A stretch of 64,000 bases of DNA from the NCBI RefSeq assembly GCF_002844395.1, contig NZ_CP025197.1, positions 1,736,001 through 1,800,000 on the forward strand, in the 5' to 3' direction. The translations under genes were made by a program, and so were the position numbers. Below, one piece after another: positions 8,414 through 17,061 of this stretch (positions within the stretch are counted from its first letter, which is position 1; every line of letters begins with the position of its first letter). The stretch comes from Acetivibrio saccincola (GTDB lineage: Bacteria; Bacillota; Clostridia; Acetivibrionales; Acetivibrionaceae). The notes below the pieces were generated by a model. That model did no database searches. It was not told the DNA's origin and worked only from the letters and a program-made list of their open reading frames with translations.

Positions 8414-8905
8414 ATGTCAAGATCAACAAAAACTAATCTAAAACAGTCAAATAATGATAACCCATTTTATGATTTAAGAAAAATGGTGTTTTCATTAAAT
8501 GTAGGAACTTTAGGACTGGAAGTTGTAAAATCCGGTATATCCCTATGTACTGTAATGGAATGGGAAATATCCGGTTCTGTTGCAACCCTGGTTTCAGTAA
8601 TTGATGGTTCTACAAGCCTTTACTTGAGCACAGGTGGGGGAATAATAGGTGGTGGAGGACATCAAAATGTTGTTGAAGCCAGTTCTGCTTTCCGTGAAGC
8701 ATCGGAGAAATATTTAAGCCGGATGAAAAAAGACAGTGATTTTAAACTTCCGGAAAATGGTCATGTTTGTTTTTATGTCGTAACTACAGATGGAGTATAT
8801 AAGTATGATGGTTTGGAAAAGGATATGGTTAGTCAGAGAGATGAATTTAGTCAGCTTTTTTTCTTAGGACAAAATACCATTACAGAGTTAAGAAAAATCG
8901 TTTAA
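8414..8905 (+). CDS. Hypothetical protein, 163 residues
   Basis: Intact ORF with an excellent AGAGGAGG site 9 bases before ATG, 46 bases after the RlaP-like gene. No signal peptide. It has a glycine-rich centre (STGGGIIGGGGHQ) between strand-rich halves and a VCFYVVTTDGVYKYDG segment. I do not recognise the family. An SseB-domain remnant lies 115 bases downstream, so it may belong to a secretion- or polymorphic-toxin-type accessory cassette. It could also be co-transcribed with the nucleotidyltransferase. Confidence 0.65.
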   Translation: MSRSTKTNLKQSNNDNPFYDLRKMVFSLNVGTLGLEVVKSGISLCTVMEWEISGSVATLVSVIDGSTSLYLSTGGGIIGGGGHQNVVEASSAFREASEKYLSRMKKDSDFKLPENGHVCFYVVTTDGVYKYDGLEKDMVSQRDEFSQLFFLGQNTITELRKIV

Positions 8906-9020
8906 TAACTATTTGGTAATTAAAACAAAATGTAACAATTTAAATTGAGAGATAGACAGACAAGGAAAAACTTGATAAAATATGAAGTGTATTAGATTTT
9001 TATATTTTTGGGGGTGCCGC

Positions 9021-9220
9021 ATGATTGATGTAAATAAGCCTGTAACAAATCCGGAAAGTGGTCAAAAAACAATGAACAGACACTGATTTCTACCTATGAA
9101 GATTTAAAAGCCATGCTAATGTCATCAGATGGAATAATGGGTTTTGTTATTAATCCTTACAGTCAGAATATAGTTATCACACCTGATATTATGGAGTATA
9201 TGTCAAGAAAAAATAATTGA
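9021..9220 (+). pseudogene. SseB-like domain protein, frameshifted fragment
   Basis: ATG 9021 follows a GGGGGTG site and starts MIDVNKPVTNPESGQK, then a stop arises after an A-run near 9065. Shifting frame there restores LISTYEDLKAML and GFVINPYSQNIVITPD, the typical end of the SseB N-terminal domain, before a stop at 9218. About 130 bases of non-coding sequence with further SseB-like traces follow. The N-terminus and the frame are broken, so the gene is dead. Confidence 0.55.
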
Positions 9221-9347
9221 TTTCTTTGGCGATGAAATTACGCTGTCTCCCCAAATTGCTTAAAATAGCCCAAAATTACTTAGGAGAAAAAGTAAAAAAA
9301 GCCCTATGTAAATAGGATGATATAAATAAAACGGGGGGGTTATAATT

Positions 9348-12300
9348 GTGAAAAAAAAGCTGTCTATTTTATTGCTTATATCAATAGTTGTGTGGATAAT
9401 TATAGGAGGACCATTCCTTAGTGCAACGGGCAGCGGCGTAACTATTTTAGGTTATGAAGACCAGATTATAGAAACTGCCAAAAGCATGTTAACAATTCCT
9501 AATTCAAATGATATCCGGGGAAATATTACACTGCCTACAAAGCTTAATGTCAACGGAAATATAGTAAACATTTCATGGACAAGCGACAAACCCCATGTGA
9601 TAAATACCAATGAAATTCAAAATTCAAACTACTACAGTACCCCGCCGGGTGTTGTAACAAGGCAGGCAGCTGATACAGATGTAACTTTAACTGCCTTTCT
9701 TTCCTATGGAATGTCAACCGGCACGGTGAATATAAAAGTTAAAGTAAAGGCAAAACCTGTACCGGTTAAAGAATCAGACTATAAAGGATATTTATTTGCA
9801 TATTTTAGCGGTGCCAACAGGCCGGATGCAGAACAAATTTATTTTGCTGCAAGTGAGGACGGCCTCTTCTGGACGGAACTTAACAAGAACAATCCTGTAC
9901 TGGTTTCAAATGTGGGGGACAAAGGAGTAAGAGACCCGTTTATTATTCGTTCCCCGGAAGGAGATAAATTCTACATGGTTGCAACAGACCTTAGAATTGC
10001 AAACGGGGCAGGATGGACTGCGGCACAGCGTTCAGGAAGCAAATGTGTTGTTGTGTGGGAGTCAAATGACCTGGTAAACTGGTCAAAAGAAAGACTTGTT
10101 AAGGTGGCAAGGGACGATGCAGGGTGTACATGGGCTCCTGAAATTGTATATGACGACATAACAGGGGAGTATGTACTTTTTTGGGCGTCAAGGGTGGCAC
10201 AGGACAATTATGCAAAACAAAGGATATATATGGCTAAAACCAGAGATTTCTACACTTTCACAGAACCTGTTTTGTGGATAGAAAAATCCCATGATGTAAT
10301 TGATACCACTGTAATAAAGCATAATGGAATGTATTACAGGTTTTCAAAAAATGAATCAAATAAAACCATTTTTATAGAAAAGGCAAGTCAGTTCCTCAGT
10401 AACAACTACCAACAGGTTTTTTCGCAAAGTGTGGGCAGCTTAAGTGGTGTTGAAGGACCGGCTGTTTTTAAATTTAACGGGGAAAATAAATGGTGTCTTT
10501 TACTGGATGATTACGGTGGAAGCGGATATTTTCCAATGGTCACTCACGACATTTCCACAGGGGAATTTACAAAACTCTCCCCGTCACAATATTCCCTGCC
10601 TTCAGCGCCACGGCACGGAACAGTGATTCAAATTACCCAATCTGAATATGATGCTGTTATGGAAAAATGGGCCGGAAGGCAAAAACCCCAAAAAGATCCG
10701 GTACTTGAATATAAATTTGATGAAAGATTATCCGGCAGGACTATTGTCGATACTTCAGGAAACAACAACACAGGCACTTTAAACGGTAATGCAACCTATG
10801 TAATGGACAGGAAGAAAAATTCACAAGTTTTGTATTTAGACGGTACCTCAGGTACATTTGCTGCTTTTCCCCAGGGCTTTTTTGACGGGATGAGTACAAT
10901 GACAATTTCAATGGATATAAAGCCTGTTACTGTTTCAGGTAATTTTTTCACCTTTACCATAGGAAAAGACAATGTAAAATACATGTTTTTAAGAACAAGG
11001 GATACTGAAATAAGAAATGCCATTACATTAAATTCCTACGGCAGTGAACAGGATGCAAAAATAACTACAGCCCCTATAGCAAATAAGTGGATGAATATAA
11101 AGCTTGTAATTACACCAAGAACCATGGCAATTTATAAAGACGGCTATCTTCTTGGGAAAAACAACAATATATCCATTTCAGTTTCAAATTTAGGCTCTGA
11201 TTTATTGGCGTATTTAGGAAAATCCTTTTATTCAGCAGATCTTTATTTTAAAGGATATTTTGATAATGTGAAGGTATACAACCGTGCTCTTTCACAAGAA
11301 GAAATTGAAAAGGAATTTGGCATTAAAAATGAAGCCATAAAAATAATAAGTGCAGAAGATGTTGTGATAAAAATAAATAAGGGAGAAGAGATTAAGCTTC
11401 CTTCAAGGGTAAATGTAAAATACAGCAACGGAACTTCCGGTACTGCCAGGGTGGTATGGGATTCATTTGATGAAAAAGAGCTTCTCAATTCAGGCAGTAT
11501 AACGGTGGAAGGGACTTTATATAACAATGAATATAATAATCCTCTCATATTAAACAGGGCGGACCCTTTCATATACAGACATACTGACGGCTACTATTAC
11601 TTTACCGCATCATATATGGACGCCTCTTCCGGACGCAATAATGTGGGTATGTACCAGTATGACCGGATTGTAATAAGAAGGGCAAAAACCATTGAAGGCC
11701 TTTCTTCTGCAGAGGAAAAAGTAATATATACAAAAGCTCCGTTGGAAGGAAACAAAAGTCCCCATGTCTGGGCGCCGGAAATACACTTTATTGACGGGGA
11801 TTGGTATATTTATTATGCAACTACGGCATCCAATACCGATGTATGGCAAATACGCCCCCATGTGTTAAAGTGTCCGGGGAATTTGGATCCAATGGTAAAA
11901 TCAAATTGGCAGGACTTGGGTCAGATGAGAAAGGTAAATCCTTCAGATATGGCCTTTAGAGGTTTTTCACTGGATGCAACGGTTTTTGAACATAAGGGCG
12001 TAAGATATTTGGTTTGGGCTCAAAATGACCCTTACTCTAATTTGTATATTGCCAGGATGGTGGATCCTATAACCATTGATAATGCAGTAAAAATCGCCGA
12101 ACCTGTTTACGATTGGGAAAAGCAGGGACACCAAGTAAATGAGGGAGCAGCTGTAATTAAGAGAAACGGCAAAATATTTCTCACTTACTCTGCCAGTGCT
12201 ACAGATGCATCTTACTGTGTCGGGCTTTTAACAGCTGATGAAAACAGCAATTTATTAAACCCTGATTCATGGGTAAAAAAACCTGAACCTATTATGTGGT

Positions 12301-12770
12301 CTAATGCATCAACGGGTCAATACGGTCCCGGGCATAATTCATTTACAGTTTCAGAAGACGGTGTGGATGATATTATTGTGTACCATGCAAGGAGAGAAGA
12401 AAGGTATATAAGCAACAATTATGAACCCCTTTACGATGCAGGCAGGCATACCCGTATACAGAAACTATACTGGAATCCTGATGGCACCCCTTATTTTGGC
12501 ATACCGGCTCCGGACGGGAAGGTGGTATCCCAAATAAAGGTAAGTGCAAAGATTATAAATGAAATGCAAACAGGTATAAAAGGCGACATCAACGGGGACG
12601 GGGAAGTGGATTCAAGGGACTGTGCCATGTTGACAAGACATTTATTAAACATAACCGAACTTTCAGAGAAGGTACACTTTAATGCTGATGTTACCGGTGA
12701 CGGGGTTATAGATTCAAGGGATTATTCATTGATGATAAGATTTATACTCGGGGTTATACCTTCACTTTGA
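9348..12770 (+). CDS. Secreted double-GH43 arabinofuranosidase/xylosidase-type enzyme with LamG-like domain and dockerin
   Basis: 1140 residues, GTG start after a GGGGGGG site. Order: signal segment (1-27); atrophied bacterial Ig-like domain (about 35-135); first GH43 five-bladed propeller (about 145-440) with Asp196 (VRDP), Asp319 (IDTTV) and Glu369 (GVEGPA) as the likely catalytic triad; LamG/concanavalin-like domain (about 447-660); short Ig-like linker; second GH43 (about 735-1070) with Asp739 (RADPF), the Asp of SLDATVF and the Glu of VNEGAAV; type I dockerin (about 1080-1138, repeats DINGDGEVDSRD and DVTGDGVIDSRD). Both propellers appear active. Arabinose or xylose side chains of arabinoxylan are the probable targets. 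It converges on the thiamine transporter operon with only 42 bases between. Confidence 0.9.
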   Translation: MKKKLSILLLISIVVWIIIGGPFLSATGSGVTILGYEDQIIETAKSMLTIPNSNDIRGNITLPTKLNVNGNIVNISWTSDKPHVINTNEIQNSNYYSTPPGVVTRQAADTDVTLTAFLSYGMSTGTVNIKVKVKAKPVPVKESDYKGYLFAYFSGANRPDAEQIYFAASEDGLFWTELNKNNPVLVSNVGDKGVRDPFIIRSPEGDKFYMVATDLRIANGAGWTAAQRSGSKCVVVWESNDLVNWSKERLVKVARDDAGCTWAPEIVYDDITGEYVLFWASRVAQDNYAKQRIYMAKTRDFYTFTEPVLWIEKSHDVIDTTVIKHNGMYYRFSKNESNKTIFIEKASQFLSNNYQQVFSQSVGSLSGVEGPAVFKFNGENKWCLLLDDYGGSGYFPMVTHDISTGEFTKLSPSQYSLPSAPRHGTVIQITQSEYDAVMEKWAGRQKPQKDPVLEYKFDERLSGRTIVDTSGNNNTGTLNGNATYVMDRKKNSQVLYLDGTSGTFAAFPQGFFDGMSTMTISMDIKPVTVSGNFFTFTIGKDNVKYMFLRTRDTEIRNAITLNSYGSEQDAKITTAPIANKWMNIKLVITPRTMAIYKDGYLLGKNNNISISVSNLGSDLLAYLGKSFYSADLYFKGYFDNVKVYNRALSQEEIEKEFGIKNEAIKIISAEDVVIKINKGEEIKLPSRVNVKYSNGTSGTARVVWDSFDEKELLNSGSITVEGTLYNNEYNNPLILNRADPFIYRHTDGYYYFTASYMDASSGRNNVGMYQYDRIVIRRAKTIEGLSSAEEKVIYTKAPLEGNKSPHVWAPEIHFIDGDWYIYYATTASNTDVWQIRPHVLKCPGNLDPMVKSNWQDLGQMRKVNPSDMAFRGFSLDATVFEHKGVRYLVWAQNDPYSNLYIARMVDPITIDNAVKIAEPVYDWEKQGHQVNEGAAVIKRNGKIFLTYSASATDASYCVGLLTADENSNLLNPDSWVKKPEPIMWSNASTGQYGPGHNSFTVSEDGVDDIIVYHARREERYISNNYEPLYDAGRHTRIQKLYWNPDGTPYFGIPAPDGKVVSQIKVSAKIINEMQTGIKGDINGDGEVDSRDCAMLTRHLLNITELSEKVHFNADVTGDGVIDSRDYSLMIRFILGVIPSL

Positions 12771-12812
12771 TTTTATTTAAATGATTATATTTTTGATTAT
12801 GTTTATATGATT

Positions 12813-13565
12813 TTATTTAAGTGCCTTTAATATAATGTTTTTATAATTTAAAAACTCCTGTGTTGTAAGAATTTCCCGTGTCCTGGGTCTTTTAAGACCG
12901 ATATCCACTGTGGCAGTGACGGAAGCTGGTCTTTTAGACAGTACATAAACCCTGTCTGAGAGAATAACAGCTTCGTCAATGTCATGGGTGATAAAGAGCA
13001 CGGTTTTTTTGTGTTCATTAAGTACCCCTAACAGCCATTCCTGCATTTCCATGCGGGTTATTGCATCTAATGCGCCAAAGGGTTCGTCCAAAAGCATTAT
13101 ATCGCTGTTCATTAAAAAGGTTCTAAGGAGGTTTGCACGCTGTCTCATTCCACCTGATATTTCAGAGGGGTAGAAATTTTCAAACCCCTCAAGTCCAAAT
13201 TCCTTAATTAATCTTGATAAGTTTAAATCCTGTAATTTATCAAGCTTTCCACTAATCTCAGGTGCAAGAGTGATGTTTTTGTACACAGTGCGCCAGGGCA
13301 TTAAGAGGTCCTTTTGAGGCATGTAGGCAAATTGTGCTGAAGTTTTGGAAAGTTTTCTGCCGGAGACTAAAATGTCCCCGGTAAAGTCTTTTTCCAAACC
13401 AACTAAAATTCTAAGTATTGTGCTTTTGCCGCAGCCACTGGGACCTATTAAAGACACAAATTGGTTTTCCTTGAGGGTTATATTTATATTCTTTAACACC
13501 TCAAGGGGTTTGTTATTATGTATAAATGTTTTGCTTAAATTTTTAAGTTCAATTTTAGTACTCAT
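12813..13565 (-). CDS. thiZ: ABC transporter ATP-binding protein, thiamine pyrimidine precursor uptake (ThiZ-like)
   Basis: 250 residues with Walker A GPSGCGKST (41-49), Q-loop near 84, signature SGGMRQR (137-143), Walker B IMLLDEP (156-162) and the H-loop histidine in VLFITHD. It belongs to the nitrate/sulfonate/taurine-type ATPase group. Downstream of the TPP riboswitch and 9 bases after the substrate-binding gene, it is the energy subunit of the ThiXYZ-like importer for formylaminopyrimidine or related HMP precursors. Substrate is inferred from the riboswitch and partners. Confidence 0.88.
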   Translation of the reverse strand: MSTKIELKNLSKTFIHNNKPLEVLKNINITLKENQFVSLIGPSGCGKSTILRILVGLEKDFTGDILVSGRKLSKTSAQFAYMPQKDLLMPWRTVYKNITLAPEISGKLDKLQDLNLSRLIKEFGLEGFENFYPSEISGGMRQRANLLRTFLMNSDIMLLDEPFGALDAITRMEMQEWLLGVLNEHKKTVLFITHDIDEAVILSDRVYVLSKRPASVTATVDIGLKRPRTREILTTQEFLNYKNIILKALK

Positions 13566-13573
13566 TAATTAAT

Positions 13574-14632
13574 TTACTCTCCTTGCAAAAACTCATTGGT
13601 AAATGCTTTTTCCACATCAATAGGGGAAGGGATGAATTCATTTTGGTAAAGCCAGTTCATATACCTTTCCCACACTTCTTTTTTTTGCATACCCCAGTAT
13701 GGAGCGTCATCCTGGTACTTTGAAGCAAGATACTTTTGGCTTTTTACAACAAGTTCCCTGTCAAGCTCCGGTGCAAGTTCTAAAAGGCATTCTGCGGCCT
13801 CGTCAGGATTTTCCATTGCAAATTTATAACCTTCCTGTACAGCCCTCATAAAGCTTTTAACAAGTTCAGGGTTGTTGTTGATATTGTTTTCGTTTGTTAT
13901 TATTACAGGAGTGTAGTAGTCAAAGATGTCTGAAAGCTCCCTTAGGGAAATATAGTTGATTTCTGCTCCTTTATTTGTGGCATTTATATAATCCCAACCT
14001 TCAAAAATCCAGGCAAAGTCAATTTGACCTGTTTCACTGGCGGTTAAGAAGTCCAAAGTACCTGTAGTAAGTATTTCAACCTTTTCCGGATCCCCTCCGG
14101 CATCTTTTACAATTTGCTTTACCATTGCAGTTTCAACTTCAGAACCCCAACCGCCGTACTTTTTACCTTCAAAATCCTTAGGGGAATTTATTCCCTTTGA
14201 CTTCAGTGAGCCAAATCCGGAGGTGTTGTGCTGGATTACAGCTGCAATTGAAACTATAGGTATATCTGCAGAACGTGCAAATGTAACTCCTTCTTGATAA
14301 CTTATACCAAACTGGGCGGTATTTGATGCCACAAGCTGGTCGGCGGAAGATTCACCGGGCTGTATTATAGAAACATTAAGACCTTCTTTTTCAAAAAAAC
14401 CCTTTACCTTTGCCACATAAACCCCGGTGTGATTTGTATTGGGAGTCCAGTCTAATACAAATGTTACATCTTGCAAATTATCAGTACTGTCTAAATTATC
14501 AGTACTCCCTTTTGAAGGTATGGTATCCTCCGGCTCTACAGTTTCCTGCTTTGTACAGCCTGACAGAAGACTTGTCAAAGACAGGCTAATAATAATCAAT
14601 GTAAATAATAGCTTTAGTATATTTTTTTTCAT
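13574..14632 (-). CDS. thiY: NMT1/THI5-like substrate-binding lipoprotein (ThiY-like)
   Basis: 352 residues from ATG 14632, chosen because AAAAGG lies 8 bases upstream; a start at 14656 would run through the permease end. The signal peptide ends in lipobox LLSGC, so it is lipid-anchored outside the membrane. The mature protein has the NMT1/THI5 pattern: LDWTPNTNHTGVYVAKVKGF near the N-terminus and the GGWGSEVE loop. Family members bind pyrimidine precursors of thiamine. It overlaps the permease stop region slightly, indicating tight operon coupling. Confidence 0.9.
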   Translation of the reverse strand: MKKNILKLLFTLIIISLSLTSLLSGCTKQETVEPEDTIPSKGSTDNLDSTDNLQDVTFVLDWTPNTNHTGVYVAKVKGFFEKEGLNVSIIQPGESSADQLVASNTAQFGISYQEGVTFARSADIPIVSIAAVIQHNTSGFGSLKSKGINSPKDFEGKKYGGWGSEVETAMVKQIVKDAGGDPEKVEILTTGTLDFLTASETGQIDFAWIFEGWDYINATNKGAEINYISLRELSDIFDYYTPVIITNENNINNNPELVKSFMRAVQEGYKFAMENPDEAAECLLELAPELDRELVVKSQKYLASKYQDDAPYWGMQKKEVWERYMNWLYQNEFIPSPIDVEKAFTNEFLQGE

Positions 14633-14637
14633 GTTAA

Positions 14638-15399
14638 TCATCCTTTTAACTCCCATTTTATTGTTTTCTTTTCTATTATGCTTATAATTGCAAATAATAA
14701 AATACTAAAAAGTGAAATTATCACAATATCTGCAAACATTGCAGCAGTTTTAAAGGATTTCATTGAGCGGGTGAGGAAAATACCTAGTCCCTTTTGTGCC
14801 CCGGTCCACTCAGACATTACAGTCCCCATTACGGCATATGCCGCTGCAAGCTTTAGTCCTGAAAAGAAGTGGACCAATGCTGAGGGGAGTTTTACTTTGG
14901 TAAAAATCTGCATCCTGCTTGCATTCATGCATTTAAGAAGTTCTTCAAAGTCTCTGTCATATGAGTTTAATCCTTCCGTAAGGCTAAGAGCCACAGGGAA
15001 GAAAACCACCAGCACACAGACAATTAATTTTGACACAATACCTATCCCAAACCAAATTGTAATTAATGGGGCAATTACAATTATTGGTACGGTTTGAGAA
15101 AGCACCATAAAAGGGTAAAAGATGCTGCGTATAATTTTAAAATTGCTCATTATTACAGACAATAAAACCGCCAATATTACACCTAATATAAAGCCTAAAA
15201 CAGTTTCGGTTATTGTTGTAATTGAGTGGGAAAGGAGTAAATCCTTAGACTTTATAAACTCATTTAAAATAGCCGAAGGTGCCGGCAGGACATATTCTTT
15301 TATATCTTTTACTTTTACAACCACTTCCCACAAAATGACAAAAAGTACAAGGGCTATGGACGGATAAATGGGATTACCTGTACTTGGAAATCTTTTCAT
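14638..15399 (-). CDS. thiX: ABC transporter permease (ThiX-like)
   Basis: 253 residues, six hydrophobic segments, with the EAA-type cytoplasmic loop (MNASRMQIFTKVKLPSALVH). It is a binding-protein-dependent inner-membrane component of the nitrate/taurine permease type. It overlaps the upstream thiamine-binding gene by 26 bases and is followed at once by the ThiY-like gene. The TPP riboswitch at the head of the operon points to thiamine-precursor transport. Confidence 0.9.
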   Translation of the reverse strand: MKRFPSTGNPIYPSIALVLFVILWEVVVKVKDIKEYVLPAPSAILNEFIKSKDLLLSHSITTITETVLGFILGVILAVLLSVIMSNFKIIRSIFYPFMVLSQTVPIIVIAPLITIWFGIGIVSKLIVCVLVVFFPVALSLTEGLNSYDRDFEELLKCMNASRMQIFTKVKLPSALVHFFSGLKLAAAYAVMGTVMSEWTGAQKGLGIFLTRSMKSFKTAAMFADIVIISLFSILLFAIISIIEKKTIKWELKG

Positions 15400-15661
15400 C
15401 CATGGTCACGCCTTCCTCTTTGTAGTCAATTTTAACTACAGATACAACCCTTTTTGCCCCTTCCTGCGTACAGATTTTTTGTGCCTTTTTGACAATTTCC
15501 AAAAGGGTGTCCAAGTCCCCTTCCATAGTTGTTTCCATTGGACCTACTTCATATTTGACACCGCTTTCTTTTATCATTTCAATTACCTTGTCCACAACAG
15601 GATAAACCCTTTCTTCAGGTACACTTGGCAAAACCTGAAGTGATACATTTATATTTGCCAT
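15374..15661 (-). CDS. MTH1187/YkoF-type thiamine-binding protein
   Basis: 95 residues, the normal size for the MTH1187 (DUF77) thiamine-binding fold: an alpha/beta ferredoxin-like domain with VSLQVLP at strand 1, YPVVDKVIEMI and VGPMETTMEGD, the usual motif region. First gene of the operon, start after AAGGAGC. The family binds thiamine or its pyrimidine and may act as a cytosolic carrier. Its end overlaps the permease start. Confidence 0.88.
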   Translation of the reverse strand: MANINVSLQVLPSVPEERVYPVVDKVIEMIKESGVKYEVGPMETTMEGDLDTLLEIVKKAQKICTQEGAKRVVSVVKIDYKEEGVTMDEKISKYR

Positions 15662-15771
15662 ATTTTTAAAGCTCCTTTCCTATTTGAAATCCATATTATA
15701 TTTTTTTAATTACATAAACTAATATTTCATAAACTAACATTAGACAAATCAATATTTTATTATTCAAATTA

Positions 15772-15797
15772 ACAAAAAACCGCCCAACATAGGCGGT
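15772..15797 (-). terminator. Riboswitch-controlled intrinsic terminator
   Basis: On the minus strand ACCGCC pairs with GGCGGT (15797-15792 with 15784-15779) and is followed by a run of T. It sits between the TPP aptamer and the first gene, the expression-platform position. Confidence 0.85.
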
Positions 15798-15811
15798 AAA
15801 ATGCTATTTAC

Positions 15812-15897
15812 TCTATCCCTACGCTGGTATTATCCAGATCAGGTTATGCGGGTTGCGGAAAACTCCGCTCTCAGCCGGAAAACCAGCACCCCGTGTG
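15812..15897 (-). promoter_or_regulatory. TPP (thi-box) riboswitch
   Basis: Minus strand reads GGGGTGC, GGCTGAGA, ACCTGATCTGGATAATACC and AGCGTAGGGA in the right order and spacing for the TPP aptamer. High thiamine pyrophosphate should favour the terminator immediately downstream and switch off the thiamine-precursor transporter operon. Sequence is conserved; mode of action follows from family knowledge. Confidence 0.95.
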
Positions 15898-16019
15898 TGT
15901 TTATTATTTAATTTTTATTAATAATAGCATAATGGAAAAGTAAATACAAGCTATACAAAGATTATAGTATATTATTTTTATTCAAATGTATTTCTTTAAA
16001 TAAAAATAATTAAAAATAA

Positions 16020-16048
16020 TTGATTTTATTTGATTATTATGGTAAAAT
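16020..16048 (+). promoter_or_regulatory. Candidate sigma-A promoter of the STM3941-family gene
   Basis: TTGATT (16020-16025), 17-base spacer, TAAAAT (16043-16048), 41 bases before the ATG. Confidence 0.5.
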
Positions 16049-16088
16049 TAACATATAAACTAATATAGATTGAGAAGGGGATTTAGAA

Positions 16089-16604
16089 ATGGATAAGATA
16101 GTTATTAAACAGAATCAATTAAAACAGTTTTCGCTGCTATTACTCAGTATTATAATGGTTGTATCATCAGTTTTTGTGTTTTTTATCAACATGCCTATAT
16201 TTGGTATTACTTTTGTTAGTAAAATAATAGGAGCTGCTGGAATTATATTTTTTGGAGCTGCTTCAATTTATATAATTAAATGCTTTATAAAACCTAAAGC
16301 TGTCCTTGTTATTGACCGGAATGGTATTACAGATAACTCCAGTGCTGTTAGTATTGGTTTTATTCCATGGCATGATATAAAATCAGTCTACATTAAAGAT
16401 GTGCTTAATGAGTCTTTTATTTGTATTGATGTTGAAAATATAGAAGAAAAACTAAAAGGTTTATCTTCATTTAAAAAAAACATGATAAAGAGGAATTTAA
16501 AAACAGGAGCCCCGCCGGTGTCAATAACACTTGGATCAACTAGCTATAAACCGGAGAAGGTTTTAGAAATTATTAAAAATTACAAAGAAGTTTATAATCA
16601 ATAG
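16089..16604 (+). CDS. STM3941-family membrane protein
   Basis: 171 residues. A short cytoplasmic start is followed by two membrane helices (about 14-33 and 39-65), then a PH-like soluble domain with PKAVLVIDRNGITDNSS and FIPWHDIKSVYI, the features of the STM3941 family. Function unknown. Ribosome site GAAGGGG precedes the ATG. A truncated paralogue follows 100 bases later, so this was a tandem duplication. Confidence 0.75.
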   Translation: MDKIVIKQNQLKQFSLLLLSIIMVVSSVFVFFINMPIFGITFVSKIIGAAGIIFFGAASIYIIKCFIKPKAVLVIDRNGITDNSSAVSIGFIPWHDIKSVYIKDVLNESFICIDVENIEEKLKGLSSFKKNMIKRNLKTGAPPVSITLGSTSYKPEKVLEIIKNYKEVYNQ

Positions 16605-16703
16605 GGATGTTCTCTTTACGTCCTATTGTCCTGTCTACAAGAGAAAGAAATCACCTAAATTTAATTTAAATCATTATAATTTACTTAAAAGAGGTTTATT
16701 ACA

Positions 16704-16926
16704 ATGAATGAAAAAAAGATAGTTATAAAGCAAAGCACATCAAAACAGTTATTATATGTATTACTCAGTATTATAATGACTGCGACATCAGTCTATGTGT
16801 TTTCCAGCAGCAGGTTATTATTTGGAATTAAATACATGAACAAAATAATAGGTATCGCCGGAATTATCTTTTCCGGTAGAAGTTTTAGACATTATTAGAA
16901 AGTATAAAGATGTTTACAGCAGTTAG
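16704..16926 (+). pseudogene. STM3941-family paralogue with internal deletion
   Basis: The first 55 codons are closely similar to the N-terminus of the gene upstream (KIVIKQ, SIIMTATSVYVF, NKIIGIAGIIF). The sequence then jumps straight to the family C-terminus in another frame (VEVLDIIRKYKDVYSS, stop 16924-16926). About 95 codons, the whole soluble core, are missing and the frame is lost at the junction near 16873. A 64-residue two-helix peptide could be made up to 16898. Confidence 0.75.
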
Positions 16927-16948
16927 GTTACTTACAGTTTAAACTCAT

Positions 16949-16976
16949 AAAAGAGCTGGCATTTGCCAGCTCTTTT
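16949..16976. terminator. Bidirectional terminator between STM3941 remnant and mtnP
   Basis: A perfect 13-bp stem (16949-16961 with 16964-16976) flanked by A and T tracts can end transcripts on both strands: the plus-strand remnant and the minus-strand mtnP. Confidence 0.85.
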
Positions 16977-17061
16977 ATAAGTACAGTATATTTAAATTAT
17001 TTAACAAGAGTATCAATAAAAAAGAGTCATCTATTTGTCTATCTATTTTAAATTTAAAAGT

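Noticed and set aside
3500-9347. Prophage or insertion sequence
   Set aside because: No transposase, integrase, terminal repeats or phage structural genes were seen; only unrelated gene remnants.
14678-15097. 139-residue plus-strand ORF opposite the ThiX-like permease
   Set aside because: It mirrors a well-supported gene, has no ribosome site and low-complexity composition.
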